A stretch of 52,018 bases of DNA. It comes from JAUPKT01 sp964427855 (GTDB lineage Bacteria > Desulfobacterota > Desulfomonilia > Desulfomonilales > Desulfomonilaceae). Location of the stretch: positions 1 through 52,018 of the forward strand of contig CAYRVH010000022.1 of the NCBI GenBank assembly GCA_964427855.1, written 5' to 3'. Of the stretch, positions 33,934 to 42,646 are shown one piece after another (within the stretch, counting starts at the first letter, position 1; each line of letters begins with the position of its first letter). The notes beneath the pieces are model-generated. The model was not told where the DNA came from, made no database searches, and saw nothing but the letters and a program-made list of their open reading frames with translations. Both the position numbers and the translations under genes were made by a program.

Positions 33934-35249
33934 ATGAGAATTCGCAGCAGGCATTTTTTTATGGGGATTGTGCTGGCAACGGTTCTATTGGGAGCGGTTG
34001 GAGGGCTTTTGGCTCAGAAGCCCATCATAATTGGAGCTCCGCTCGCAACGGCGTTTCTGTACGGTTGGGATGCAGAGAGAGGCATCAAACTCGCCGTAGA
34101 TGAAATCAACTCAGCTGGCGGCGTCAAAGTGGGAAATGAAAAAAGGCCTTTTCAAGTAGAGGTCANNNNNNNNNNNNTGACACACGCGATTTAGAGCCTG
34201 GGGTGCCGGTAAGCGAAGCGTTGCTGGCAGTGGAAAAGTTGATTCTGGAGAAGAAGGCCGATTTTATTGTAGGAGGTCCAGTCAGATCAGAAGCAGCATT
34301 GGCCGCTATGCCGCTGCTCTCGAAACACAAGAAGGTGTCGATACTAACGACCGGCGCGCTTACGCCCAAGTACAACGAAATGATAGCCCAGAGCCCGGAC
34401 AAGTTCAAATATTGTTTCAGGATCTCCGGCGAGGCCAAATGGATGGTTACAGGGGAGCTGGTGCCCTGTTTGGAGGAGATTGGGAAGAATTTTGGGCTTA
34501 ACAAGCTGGTGATCATGGTGCAGGACGTCGCTCATGCGCGAGCAGGGGGCGAGCTGTTGGCAAAAATCATGGCAAACAAGGGTTGGACCGTATTGGGCGA
34601 TCCGGTGGTATTTCCGACGGGAACCACCGATTACTCAATGGCTTTACTCGATGCGAAAAAGAAGGAAGCTCAGGTCATCATTATTTGGATGGACATGCCC
34701 GAATCCGCGATACTTCTGAAGCAGTGGCACGATATGAAGGTCCCGGCGCTGCCGTTTGGAGTCATCATCTCAGCCGCAGAACAACCCGGTTTTTGGCAAG
34801 CAACAGAAGGTAAGGGTGAATATTGTCTGGCGAACGTAGTCAACGCAGGCAATGTTCCAAGCGACGCGACGCCCTGGACTATGAAATTTTACGACGCGTA
34901 TACGAAAAAGTATGGCGTTGAACCAGAGGGCTACGGAACATCTTCAAGTTATATGGCTGTGTACGCCCTTAAAGACGCCATAGAGCGGGCGGGCACGCTT
35001 GATTCAGATAAGGTAGTCGATGCACTGAAGAACATTGANNNNNNNNNNNNNNNNNNNNNNNTTGATATACAGGGCGTTTATGGCCGGATCCGATTTGATC
35101 CCAAGACAAATCAGGTTATCCCAAGCCTCGACCCTGCAGAAGGCGCAGTGGGCTCAGTCTTTCAATGGCAGGCTGGCAAACGAGTGACCGTGTTTCCGCC
35201 TAAGATAGCAACAGGAAAGATCCTGCTACCGCCGTGGATGAAGAAATAG
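33934..35249 (+). CDS. livK: ABC transporter substrate-binding protein, LivK type, with two assembly gaps
   Basis: This type I periplasmic binding protein has an N-terminal Sec-type signal peptide (basic start, then GIVLATVLLGAVGGLLAQ). The mature domain begins IIIGAPLATAFLYGWDAERG. Ns at 34166-34177 and 35039-35061 interrupt it. The frame changes across the first gap and is kept across the second. Segment DTRDLEPGVPVSEALL after the first gap fits directly after the segment before it, so little sequence is missing. It heads a second livKHMGF set on the plus strand and is only distantly similar to the Tat-type livK at 9612. AAAGGAG precedes the ATG. Confidence 0.9.
34166..34177. other. Assembly gap of 12 N
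   Basis: Twelve Ns lie within livK. The reading frame differs on the two sides, so the number of Ns is not the true missing length. Confidence 0.98.
35039..35061. other. Assembly gap of 23 N
   Basis: Twenty-three Ns lie within the 3' part of livK. The frame is the same on both sides. Confidence 0.98.
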
Positions 35250-35274
35250 CTGACTTGCGACTCTAGATGATGCT

Positions 35275-35360
35275 CAGCAGGCTGCACGATTCCTTCCGGA
35301 AGCTCAGGCTTTGTTCACGACGGCGACCAGCGCGGACTTTGTGATGACGGCAGCCTGCTG
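35275..35360 (+). repeat. Long-loop inverted repeat between livK and livH
   Basis: CAGCAGGCTGC at 35275-35285 is the exact reverse complement of GCAGCCTGCTG at 35350-35360, with 64 bases between. In the transcript it could fold into a long-range stem and reduce read-through or protect the livK message. It has no T-run, so it is not a standard terminator. Confidence 0.5.
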
Positions 35361-35439
35361 CCATGCCCGACAAGCTTTCCATGCATGAAGGATACCGTCC
35401 TTTCGTGATTTTAAGAAAATTCAGAAATTCGGCGTTGCG

Positions 35440-36306
35440 ATGGATATCATTATTTATGGCATTATTAACAGCGTGACGTTAGCCCTGATGTCATTGGGAT
35501 TTGCGCTCGTGTACGGCGTGAGTCGTTTGCCGAACTTTGCTCACGGGGCCCTGTATGTGCTTACCGGCTACATTACCTGGCTCTTCATGAACAGGGTCGG
35601 TTTAGCCTATCCGTTAGCCATCCTCGGAGCATTGATCGTTGCGGGAATCATAGGGGCAGCAATGTATCAATTCGTTCTCATTCGCGTGCGGGGCATGCCT
35701 ATTTCAGAGATCATAGCCTCGTATGCGATTGGCTTGGCGATTCTTGAGGGTCTGCGCTGGGGGGGCTTGAAAGGGGCGACATTTACCCTGCCGCCGTTCA
35801 TTGCAGGAAGCGTTGACCTTTTTGGGGTATCGGTGGATTTCCAGAGATTGATTGTCGTGGGTGTTGGGCTGCTCCTGTTCGGCTGCTTCTGGTTGTTCGT
35901 AAACCACACCTCTTTGGGGCTGGCCCTCAAAGGCATGGCTCAGGACGAACGGGCGGCCATGACGCTGGGGATAGACTCGGACGCCATGGCGGTGGTGGCC
36001 ATGGCTATAGGCTCGGCCCTCGCAGGGGTGGCAGGCGTGGTGTTGCTTCCATTGGGAAACATCGTGGTCGAGGCGGGCTACTATGTGTTGATTATGGCGG
36101 TGGCCGTATGCATCATCGGCGGACTGGGGAGCTGGACAGGAGCCATACTCGCCGCCTTCATCATTGGTTTTGCGCAAATTCTGACGGTGGTGTACCTCGG
36201 AACACACTTTCAGGTGGTAGTGGCCCTTGTGGCAATAATAGCTGCATTGATTCTGCGACCCAGCGGCCTATTTGGAAAACAAAAAGAGCTCGAGGAGCGG
36301 GTTTAG
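35440..36306 (+). CDS. livH: Branched-chain-type ABC transporter permease LivH (second set)
   Basis: This 288-residue membrane channel subunit has the family motif ALVYGVSRLPNFAHGALYVL near residue 22 and a coupling segment (LKGMAQDERAAMTLGIDSDA) near residue 165. It starts 190 bp after livK and abuts livM directly (stop TAG then ATG). The second Liv set lies on the opposite strand from the first and next to another acyl-CoA ligase. Confidence 0.93.
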   Translation: MDIIIYGIINSVTLALMSLGFALVYGVSRLPNFAHGALYVLTGYITWLFMNRVGLAYPLAILGALIVAGIIGAAMYQFVLIRVRGMPISEIIASYAIGLAILEGLRWGGLKGATFTLPPFIAGSVDLFGVSVDFQRLIVVGVGLLLFGCFWLFVNHTSLGLALKGMAQDERAAMTLGIDSDAMAVVAMAIGSALAGVAGVVLLPLGNIVVEAGYYVLIMAVAVCIIGGLGSWTGAILAAFIIGFAQILTVVYLGTHFQVVVALVAIIAALILRPSGLFGKQKELEERV

Positions 36307-37329
36307 ATGGCTCAAGAGAAAAAAGACCGCCGCAGGGAGCGACTGGACAGGGGTATTAAAGTTCGCACCGACGGCGTATATGCGATCTCGTCCTGGCTGG
36401 AAATCAGTTACCTGGTCATACCGAGGTGCTTTTTCATAGTCGGTTTTCTGTTGCTGCCGATCATCTTCATCCCTTTTCCGTACTGGCAGAAGGTGATTTC
36501 CATAATCTGCATTTACGCGTTATTGGCCATCGGATTTGATTTTCTAGCGAATTTCGTGGGCCTGGTTTCACTTGGGGGGGGGTTCTATGTCGGGATTGGA
36601 GCATACATAGCCGCAATCCTCAACACCCACTTTGGGCTGCCCTTATTTGTTACCATTCCAGCGGCGACGGTAGGAGGGGCGATTCTGTGCACATTACTTT
36701 TCCTGCCGTGCCTTCCCCTGCGCGGAGTCTATTTTGCCATTGTAAGCCTCATGTATCCCCTCCTTGCCGCGCGGGTCATCGAAGCCTTAAACATCTTTGG
36801 AGGAACAGACGGACTCCTCGGAGTCGATGGTTTTTCCTCTAAGTGGGTGGAAACTTATGTGCTCATTATTGGTATGCTCGTTGTAGTCTTTGGTCTGCGA
36901 CGCTTGGTAACGGAAGATGTTGGATTGGTATTCAGAGGCGTAAAAGACAACGATCAGGCGGTGAAAGCTTCCGGCATAAACATCACCACATACAAGGCGT
37001 TTGGGGTCTTGATCGCTTCATCGCTCGGTTGTTTCGGCGGCGCCTGTCTGGCTCACATCTACATGTGGGCGGGGCTTTCACAGTTTGCCTTGGATTTTTC
37101 CATCATACCCATCGCCGCGACGGTGGTTGGTGGCGGCGGCAGCTTGATCGGTCCAGTCATCGGTTGTTTGATTCTCGTGCCGATATCAGAAATACTTCGG
37201 GACTTCGGCACGCTCAGAATCGCTGTATATGCCATTATACTGACGGCTTTCATCGTGTACAAAAGCGAAGGTTTGATGAACTATGTCACAAGGAAATACG
37301 AGCAGTTTGAGCGATGGGTCGAAATATAA
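36307..37329 (+). CDS. livM: Branched-chain-type ABC transporter permease LivM (second set)
   Basis: This 340-residue inner-membrane channel subunit has a longer polar N terminus (about 35 residues) than usual. It carries the LivM region GFDFLANFVGLVSLGGGFYV near residue 77 and the coupling segment RGVKDNDQAVKASGINI near residue 210. It follows livH without a gap and precedes livG by 111 bp. Confidence 0.92.
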   Translation: MAQEKKDRRRERLDRGIKVRTDGVYAISSWLEISYLVIPRCFFIVGFLLLPIIFIPFPYWQKVISIICIYALLAIGFDFLANFVGLVSLGGGFYVGIGAYIAAILNTHFGLPLFVTIPAATVGGAILCTLLFLPCLPLRGVYFAIVSLMYPLLAARVIEALNIFGGTDGLLGVDGFSSKWVETYVLIIGMLVVVFGLRRLVTEDVGLVFRGVKDNDQAVKASGINITTYKAFGVLIASSLGCFGGACLAHIYMWAGLSQFALDFSIIPIAATVVGGGGSLIGPVIGCLILVPISEILRDFGTLRIAVYAIILTAFIVYKSEGLMNYVTRKYEQFERWVEI

Positions 37330-37440
37330 GGCTCTGTTGTCCAGACTCACGGGTTATTGCACAAAAAGACAGGCAGGTGACGACTGAGACGTACCATGGA
37401 CGCAGCGAGAGGCGTACAGGTACTACACGGGAGCTGACTC

Positions 37441-38235
37441 TTGACACAAGAAGCACATAAAAGTGAGCCATTGTTGGCTGTTCGGGACATTACCAAGAGT
37501 TTCGGCGGGGTTACGGCTCTGTCGAACGTCAGCTTGGAGGTGTATCCAGGCGAGGTTTTCGGCATCATCGGTCCCAACGGATCGGGTAAGACAACGTTGG
37601 TGAACGCCATCACGGGTTTCGTCAAATCCGATAGTGGAAAGGTCGTCTTCAAATCGCGTGACATTACAAACTGGGACCCGCACAAAGTTGCGGATGCAGG
37701 ACTTACGAGAACCTTTCAGGTCATGCGGCCTTATTATTCGCTGCCGGCATTCAAGAATCTCATTGTACCCCTTTTCTCTCCGAGGGCCCGCCGAACGGGA
37801 GGATGGCGTGGGGGAGGTAAAATGGGAAGCAGGGACACGGTCGCAGTTGATATCCTTGAAGAGATAGGCTTTGAAAGAGACTCTTATGTCCCGTACAAAA
37901 CGGCTGCGTCTCTTCCAACCGGATATTTGAAGCGGTTGGAATTGGCGAGATGTCTCGCGCTGAGACCGGAACTTATCCTATGCGACGAGGTGTTCTCAGG
38001 CCTGAGCATGAGTGAAATGGCGAGTATGGTCCCGTTGTTGGAGAAGCTCCAAATGGAGGGCATCACCCTGGTCATGATTGAACACAGGCTGAGAGAACTC
38101 TTCCGCCTGGCAACGAGGGTGATGGTGCTGAACTTCGGCTGTAAAATCGCTGAGGGATCGCCTGAGCAAGTGATGGACAATCCAGAAGTAAAGGAGGCGT
38201 ATTTCGGCTCGGAGGAAGTGTACAGTTATGTTTGA
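37441..38235 (+). CDS. livG: Branched-chain-type ABC transporter ATP-binding protein LivG (second set)
   Basis: This 264-residue ATPase has Walker A (GPNGSGKTT), a signature region (LPTGYLKRLELARCLA), Walker B (LILCDEVFSG) and the switch His (IEHRLREL). In Walker B the usual DEP is DEV, a small deviation. The TTG start has GGGAG upstream. It overlaps livF by 8 bp. Confidence 0.92.
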   Translation: MTQEAHKSEPLLAVRDITKSFGGVTALSNVSLEVYPGEVFGIIGPNGSGKTTLVNAITGFVKSDSGKVVFKSRDITNWDPHKVADAGLTRTFQVMRPYYSLPAFKNLIVPLFSPRARRTGGWRGGGKMGSRDTVAVDILEEIGFERDSYVPYKTAASLPTGYLKRLELARCLALRPELILCDEVFSGLSMSEMASMVPLLEKLQMEGITLVMIEHRLRELFRLATRVMVLNFGCKIAEGSPEQVMDNPEVKEAYFGSEEVYSYV

Positions 38236-38963
38236 GGTCAACGGATTAATGGTCTTTTATGAAAACATGCTCGCGCTGAACAATGTGAGTTTGAGCTGCG
38301 GGAAAAACCAAATAATCGGCGTTTTTGGCGCCAACAGCGCCGGCAAGTCCACGCTTATGTACACGCTGTCCGGCATTATGGAGGACATCAGGCGAAAGGA
38401 AGAAATGGCAGGCGGCGAACGCATTACGATCAGGGGTGAGATTCGTTTCAACGGGAAAGATATTGCTGCGTTGAAACCCTCTGTCAGGGCGCGGGAGGGG
38501 ATCATACTTTGTCCAGAGCGGCGTCGCATTTTTCCGGAAAGTACGGTTTTGGAAAACCTTAAGATAGGGGGCTATCTGGCAACGTCGAGTCAGGCGCGAG
38601 AAACCCTTGACTACGTCTTCACTATATTTTCTCCTTTGAAGAGGCTGATAAAGAGACTCGGGGGCTTCTTAAGCGGCGGGGAGCAGCAGATGCTTGCAAT
38701 TGGCAGGGCGCTGATGGCGCAACCAAAGCTGCTTCTCCTTGACGAACCTCTGCTCGGGCTAAGTCCCGCGATCCAGTACTTGCTTGCAAAATCCATCAAG
38801 GACATACGGGATGTCCATCATTGTTGCAGAACAGTACGCTCGACCCATCATGCCCATTATTGATTTTGGCTACATACTTGAAAACGGCGCAGCGGTCGTA
38901 GAAGGAACAAAAGAACAACTTATGGACAACCCAGACGTGAAAACAGCTTATTTTGGGACCTGA
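38228..38963 (+). CDS. livF: Branched-chain-type ABC transporter ATP-binding protein LivF, frameshifted
   Basis: The reading frame from ATG 38228 contains Walker A (GANSAGKST), the signature LSGGEQQM and Walker B (LLLLDEPLLGL). It departs from the family after SIKDIR at about 38808 and ends soon after. The remaining family C terminus (SIIVAEQYARPIMP, FGYILENGAAVVEGT) is encoded in another frame from 38811 to a stop at 38961-38963. One extra G in the GGG run at 38808-38810 would explain it. The ATPase core is complete, so this may be an error in the sequence. The acyl-CoA ligase starts 2 bp after the restored stop, which supports a normal operon. Confidence 0.88.
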
Positions 38964-38965
38964 TC

Positions 38966-40621
38966 ATGAACTCAGTCAATGGAAAAGAGTACACATTTAC
39001 CCGTTTCGACCAAGCCTGCGAGAGATACAAAAAAAACACGGCATTGATCTTTTTGGGCGACAAATTCTCTTATGGAGAGCTCCATGATCTTGTGGAACGG
39101 TTCGCAGGCGGCTTGACGGATCTAGGGATCAAAAAAGGAGATCGAATAGTTCTCTATTTGTCCAATTGCATCCAATTGGTCATAGCGTTTCTCGCAGCCC
39201 AGAGGATCGGCGCGGTTGTCGTCCTTGTGTCCCCCATCTACACGTCCCACGAGATCCTGTACATGATGAACGATTCAGTGGCAAAGGCGGTCATCTGCCA
39301 CGACACCAATTTTGGGTACGTAGAAGAGATACGAGGGAAAACAAGCCTGCAACATGTTGTAGTGACGAACTTGCTTGATATGATTTCTTTGCCCAAACGC
39401 TTTCTCGCCAGATTGCTCGACAAAGCTCCCCATGGCAATGTTCGATTAAGTGAAGGAACCCACCAATTTAAATCGGTTCTTCAATCTGGTACGAAGCCTT
39501 CCAGGGTTGATTTGGACCCTGTGGAGGACCTCTCATACATACTCTACACGGGTGGCACAACGGGTTTTCCCAAAGGAGTTCCGGGGAACCATTGGGGCCA
39601 TACGTCGTATGTGAATGATATCACCGATGACGTGTTCAAAAATCATCTCAGACATGGCGAAGATACGTACATTGCCATAAATCCATTGTTTCATATCATG
39701 GCCCTGGGACTGTTCATGGCAATCGGCCTCAACGCAGGCAACACGACGGTTCTCATGCCGGTGCCCCAAGTGGATTCCATCCTCATGGCGATCCAAAGGT
39801 ATCAGGTGCGCTGGATGCTGGGGGTGCCTGCGTTGTATCGGATGATCCTCGAGAACGATAGGCAGGATACTTACAATTTGAGTTCACTGCGGTACTGCTA
39901 TTGTGGGGGCGACGTGCTCCCGAGGGAGGTGCTCTTCCGCTGGAAGGAGAGAGTCGGGGTTCCCATATACCAGGTGTATGGCTCCACAGAGGCGGGACAC
40001 ATTACCTATAGCAGGCCGGATAGAGGCGAACCTTCTCCCATGTCTATCGGCGTACCGTTGCCGAGCAGGCGCACCCTCATCGTTGATCCTGATACACTCG
40101 AGCCAGTGCCGACCGGCGAAGTAGGCGAGTTGCTTGTCACCTCCGACCATTCCATGAAAGAATATCTCAACAAACCAGACGAGACGGCTAGATCGTTCGT
40201 AGCGATAGGAAATGACATATTCTACCGCACTGGAGACTACGTCACCCAAGGCTCAAATGGGGAGATCATCTATGTCGAACGATCGGCAGACATCCTGAAA
40301 CACAAGGCTTATCGAGTTTCAGCATCTGAAGTGGAGGCCGTACTCCAAGATCATCCAGTGGTAGTAGGCGCATGCGTCGTGGGAGTTCCGGATCCAAAAG
40401 TGGGCGAACGCATAAAAGCCATTGTTGTCTTGAAAGACGACGCTAAAGGGGTTGGCGCAGCAGAGTTGATCAATTGGTGCTCTCAACACTTGGCATCGTA
40501 CAAGGTACCCTCTTACATCGAATTCCGCGACATGCTCCCCAAGTCAAAAGTCGGGAAATTGCTGCGTCGTGAGATTCGAGATGAAGAGCGCCGCAAGATG
40601 ACCAAAGGGAAACACGATTAA
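38966..40621 (+). CDS. AMP-forming acyl-CoA synthetase (second)
   Basis: This 551-residue adenylate-forming ligase has P-loop YTGGTTGFPKG near residue 193, YGSTEAGH near residue 337, an FYRTGDYV adenylate motif near residue 412 and a C-terminal KSKVGKLLRRE catalytic Lys. The P-loop reads GGTTG where the other ligase in the window has SGTTG. It starts 2 bp after the restored livF stop, so it is the last gene of the second Liv operon. It would activate the acid imported by that transporter. Specificity (medium- or long-chain, or aromatic) cannot be read from sequence alone. Confidence 0.92.
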   Translation: MNSVNGKEYTFTRFDQACERYKKNTALIFLGDKFSYGELHDLVERFAGGLTDLGIKKGDRIVLYLSNCIQLVIAFLAAQRIGAVVVLVSPIYTSHEILYMMNDSVAKAVICHDTNFGYVEEIRGKTSLQHVVVTNLLDMISLPKRFLARLLDKAPHGNVRLSEGTHQFKSVLQSGTKPSRVDLDPVEDLSYILYTGGTTGFPKGVPGNHWGHTSYVNDITDDVFKNHLRHGEDTYIAINPLFHIMALGLFMAIGLNAGNTTVLMPVPQVDSILMAIQRYQVRWMLGVPALYRMILENDRQDTYNLSSLRYCYCGGDVLPREVLFRWKERVGVPIYQVYGSTEAGHITYSRPDRGEPSPMSIGVPLPSRRTLIVDPDTLEPVPTGEVGELLVTSDHSMKEYLNKPDETARSFVAIGNDIFYRTGDYVTQGSNGEIIYVERSADILKHKAYRVSASEVEAVLQDHPVVVGACVVGVPDPKVGERIKAIVVLKDDAKGVGAAELINWCSQHLASYKVPSYIEFRDMLPKSKVGKLLRREIRDEERRKMTKGKHD

Positions 40622-41093
40622 GCAATTCACTTGGCGTCAAAACAATAACGAGCCCACAGGGATTGACTCGCCGGTGCAGAAGCACCGACGGGTGAATGAG
40701 TGATCGCAGATCATGATTCTCTCGCGAGAGGACACCGATAGGAGCTCCCGCAGATGATCACGATTTCAACGGCGACTTCTGTACTCCATCGATCTGGAGC
40801 GTGATTGCTGGGCGCCTTCGGCTCATCGTCGTTATAGTGGAACCATTTGCGCGTCATTGGAAGCTGGGCAATCTCCGGATAAATTCCCAAAAAAGCTCAC
40901 CAGGCTGCAATACTCAACGAAGAGTCAAATCTTTTCTTGGCAATCGCATAATGAGCTTGACTCTGATTGACCATTTTCTTAATCTCAGACGATATTGGCT
41001 CACAACAGCCACGTAAGCTCAGATGTATGAAAGGGAATACAGCCGCGGGGTGCGTTAGTCTTGACCCCATGTACCCATCAGAAAGGATTGACC
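40622..41093. other. Intergenic region with a small hairpin
   Basis: This 472-bp region lies between the acyl-CoA ligase and the receiver protein on the same strand. It contains a perfect 6-bp hairpin CGGTGC-AGAA-GCACCG at 40672-40687 with no T-run. The open frame at 40801-41016 has no family signal. A promoter for the receiver gene should be here but is not clear. Confidence 0.45.
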
Positions 41094-41615
41094 ATGTCCG
41101 ACAAGGAAATATGGAAAGATAAGCTGATCCTCGCCGTGGATGACGAGCCGGATATTCTTGAAACCATCGCCGAGCAGCTCCCAACTGATGTAAACCTCAC
41201 GTTGCATACGGCCACCAGCTTTGAAAAGGGCCGTCAGTATCTTGTCTCCTATACGTACGACCTCGTGATTCTCGACATAATGGGAGTCCGAGGATTTGAT
41301 CTGCTGAAGATATCAGTGAGTAGGAACTTCCCTACGGTGATGCTGACTGCCCATGCTTTGACCCCCGAGGCGTTGAAGCAATCGATCGAACTCGGGGCAA
41401 GGGCCTACATCCCAAAGGAAAAACTCAATGCCCTCACGCCATTTCTGGAAGACGTACTCAAGCTGAGCTATCAATCGGTCTGGAAAAAGGCTTTGGATCA
41501 CGTTGCTATCATATTCAACAGGAAGTTCGGCTCAGATTGGCGTGTTTCCGAAAAAGAATTTTGGGAAGAATTTCAGAAGAAGCTCTCCCTGGAGGACGCC
41601 GCAATTATCAAGTAG
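41094..41615 (+). CDS. Single-domain response regulator
   Basis: This 173-residue protein has a receiver domain at about residues 10-125. The acidic pair is Asp16-Asp17, the phosphorylatable Asp is Asp61 (LVILDIMG), with Thr85 (VMLTAHA) and Lys108 (YIPKEKL). No DNA-binding or enzymatic output domain follows; the last 45 residues are a charged helical segment ending at the stop. AAAGGAT precedes ATG 41094. No histidine kinase is nearby. It may act in a phosphorelay or through protein contacts. Confidence 0.9.
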   Translation: MSDKEIWKDKLILAVDDEPDILETIAEQLPTDVNLTLHTATSFEKGRQYLVSYTYDLVILDIMGVRGFDLLKISVSRNFPTVMLTAHALTPEALKQSIELGARAYIPKEKLNALTPFLEDVLKLSYQSVWKKALDHVAIIFNRKFGSDWRVSEKEFWEEFQKKLSLEDAAIIK

Positions 41616-41630
41616 CCCGCGATGCGAGTG

Positions 41631-41662
41631 AAATTGCTGCGTCGCGCTCCTCGGCAATTTTT
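41631..41662 (+). terminator. Possible Rho-independent terminator after the receiver gene
   Basis: AAATTGC (41631-41637) pairs with GCAATTT (41654-41660) across a 16-base loop, and the second arm runs into five T residues (41658-41662). The sequence also resembles part of a common intergenic repeat (GCTGCGTCGCGCTCC), so it may be a repeat acting as a terminator. Confidence 0.4.
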
Positions 41663-41823
41663 ATGGGCATGGGACCTGCTCTGTAGCGGTATTTGAAATT
41701 TATGTTGGAACAGGTTCGCAGCATCGAATGACCGACTACTGTCGAAGGCCGCGATGGGAGAGTCGGCATCCTGTCATTTGGAGGGAGCAAGGCTCGAACG
41801 AGACTGGGACGCCGTGACATTCA

Positions 41824-41899
41824 TGTCATTTCGAAGGAGCTATGCGACTGAGAAATCTTTCTCGCAGGCTCAAGATTTCTCGCTTCGCTCGAAATGTCA
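41824..41899 (+). repeat. Nested palindromic REP-like element
   Basis: The outer arms are TGTCATTTCGA (41824-41834) and TCGAAATGTCA (41889-41899), matching at 10 of 11 positions. The inner arms GAGAAATCTT (41850-41859) and AAGATTTCTC (41872-41881) match exactly. It belongs to the same TCATTTCGA class as 20422-20495. Confidence 0.75.
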
Positions 41900-42369
41900 G
41901 AGGGAACGGCTCCAAATGGCAGAGTGGTCGAAATGAGGACCACGGCATCGAATCCGTGAGTACCTCCGAGGCTCCCCAGAGAGTGAGCGTCACGCCCACG
42001 GACCTGATGTCATGCATCGATGTGAGGCGAAATGTAGCGCGCCGATGCGCAGCCCCGAAGCATGGGCTGATCCGCCTGCCTTGATGCTCTTTCCCGAGGA
42101 ATGACTGAGGGAGTCGCATCAACAAATTGCGAGCTCCTGAGACGGTTGCTCCTCACCAGCGCGCGGAGAAACCCCCAAATTCGCCAGTGGCTTCTCTGCT
42201 GGATTGATCTGAGACTGTGACGTCGCGTTCGTCTCCTCTCATAGCAACAAGAACGCAATTGACACCTCATGGGGAATGAGTCGAAACCATCCCGTGCTAG
42301 CTTTGGTGAAAACGCAACACTTCATGATGTATTAGTTCCTACAACCGTTCTCAAAAGAAATCTCAAAAT

Positions 42370-42480
42370 GGCCATACGCCACATTGTCATTCCCAGGAAA
42401 ATGGCATCCAGGAAACTCCCTATGGATGCCTCGTTTCATGAGGATGACGCAGCAGCCCCCACGCCCAATTCGTGATTATT
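42370..42480 (-). repeat. Dispersed intergenic repeat, copy 3
   Basis: The reverse complement of this stretch starts with the same ATCACGAATTGGG core and keeps the GCGTCATCCTCA, GAGTTTCC and ATTTTC-TGGGAATG segments of 5468-5590 in the same order and spacing. The two are clearly related over about 105 bases. Confidence 0.7.
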
Positions 42481-42646
42481 TACGACAATGTCTGCAGTTG
42501 GCAAGACACCAGTCGGCATACATTGACAATCAAGAACTTCTGGGTCAGGATTACGCGGTCGTCCTAGGTACCGTTTTGCGACCCGAAGGAGCCTCAAACA
42601 AGGCTTCCTGCGCCGTCTCCACTCGGTGGGGAACGAGACTAGCGCC

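Larger units (their letters stand above)
41616..42646. other. Repeat-rich noncoding region
   Basis: About 1 kb without a credible gene separates the receiver gene from thiL. It contains a stem followed by T residues at 41631-41662, a nested palindromic element at 41824-41899 and a copy of the dispersed repeat at 42370-42480. The open frames here have no family signal or ribosome binding sites. Confidence 0.6.

Noticed and set aside
40672..40687. Hairpin after the second acyl-CoA ligase as a terminator or riboswitch
   Set aside because: It has only six pairs and no T-run, and the flanks match no riboswitch that I know.
41920..42010. Second tRNA-like sequence (ATGGCAGAGTGGTCGAAATG)
   Set aside because: It resembles a D-arm region, but no matching acceptor or T arm follows.
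41616..42646. CRISPR array
   Set aside because: The repeats here are of different types, inverted and irregularly spaced, with no regular spacer pattern.
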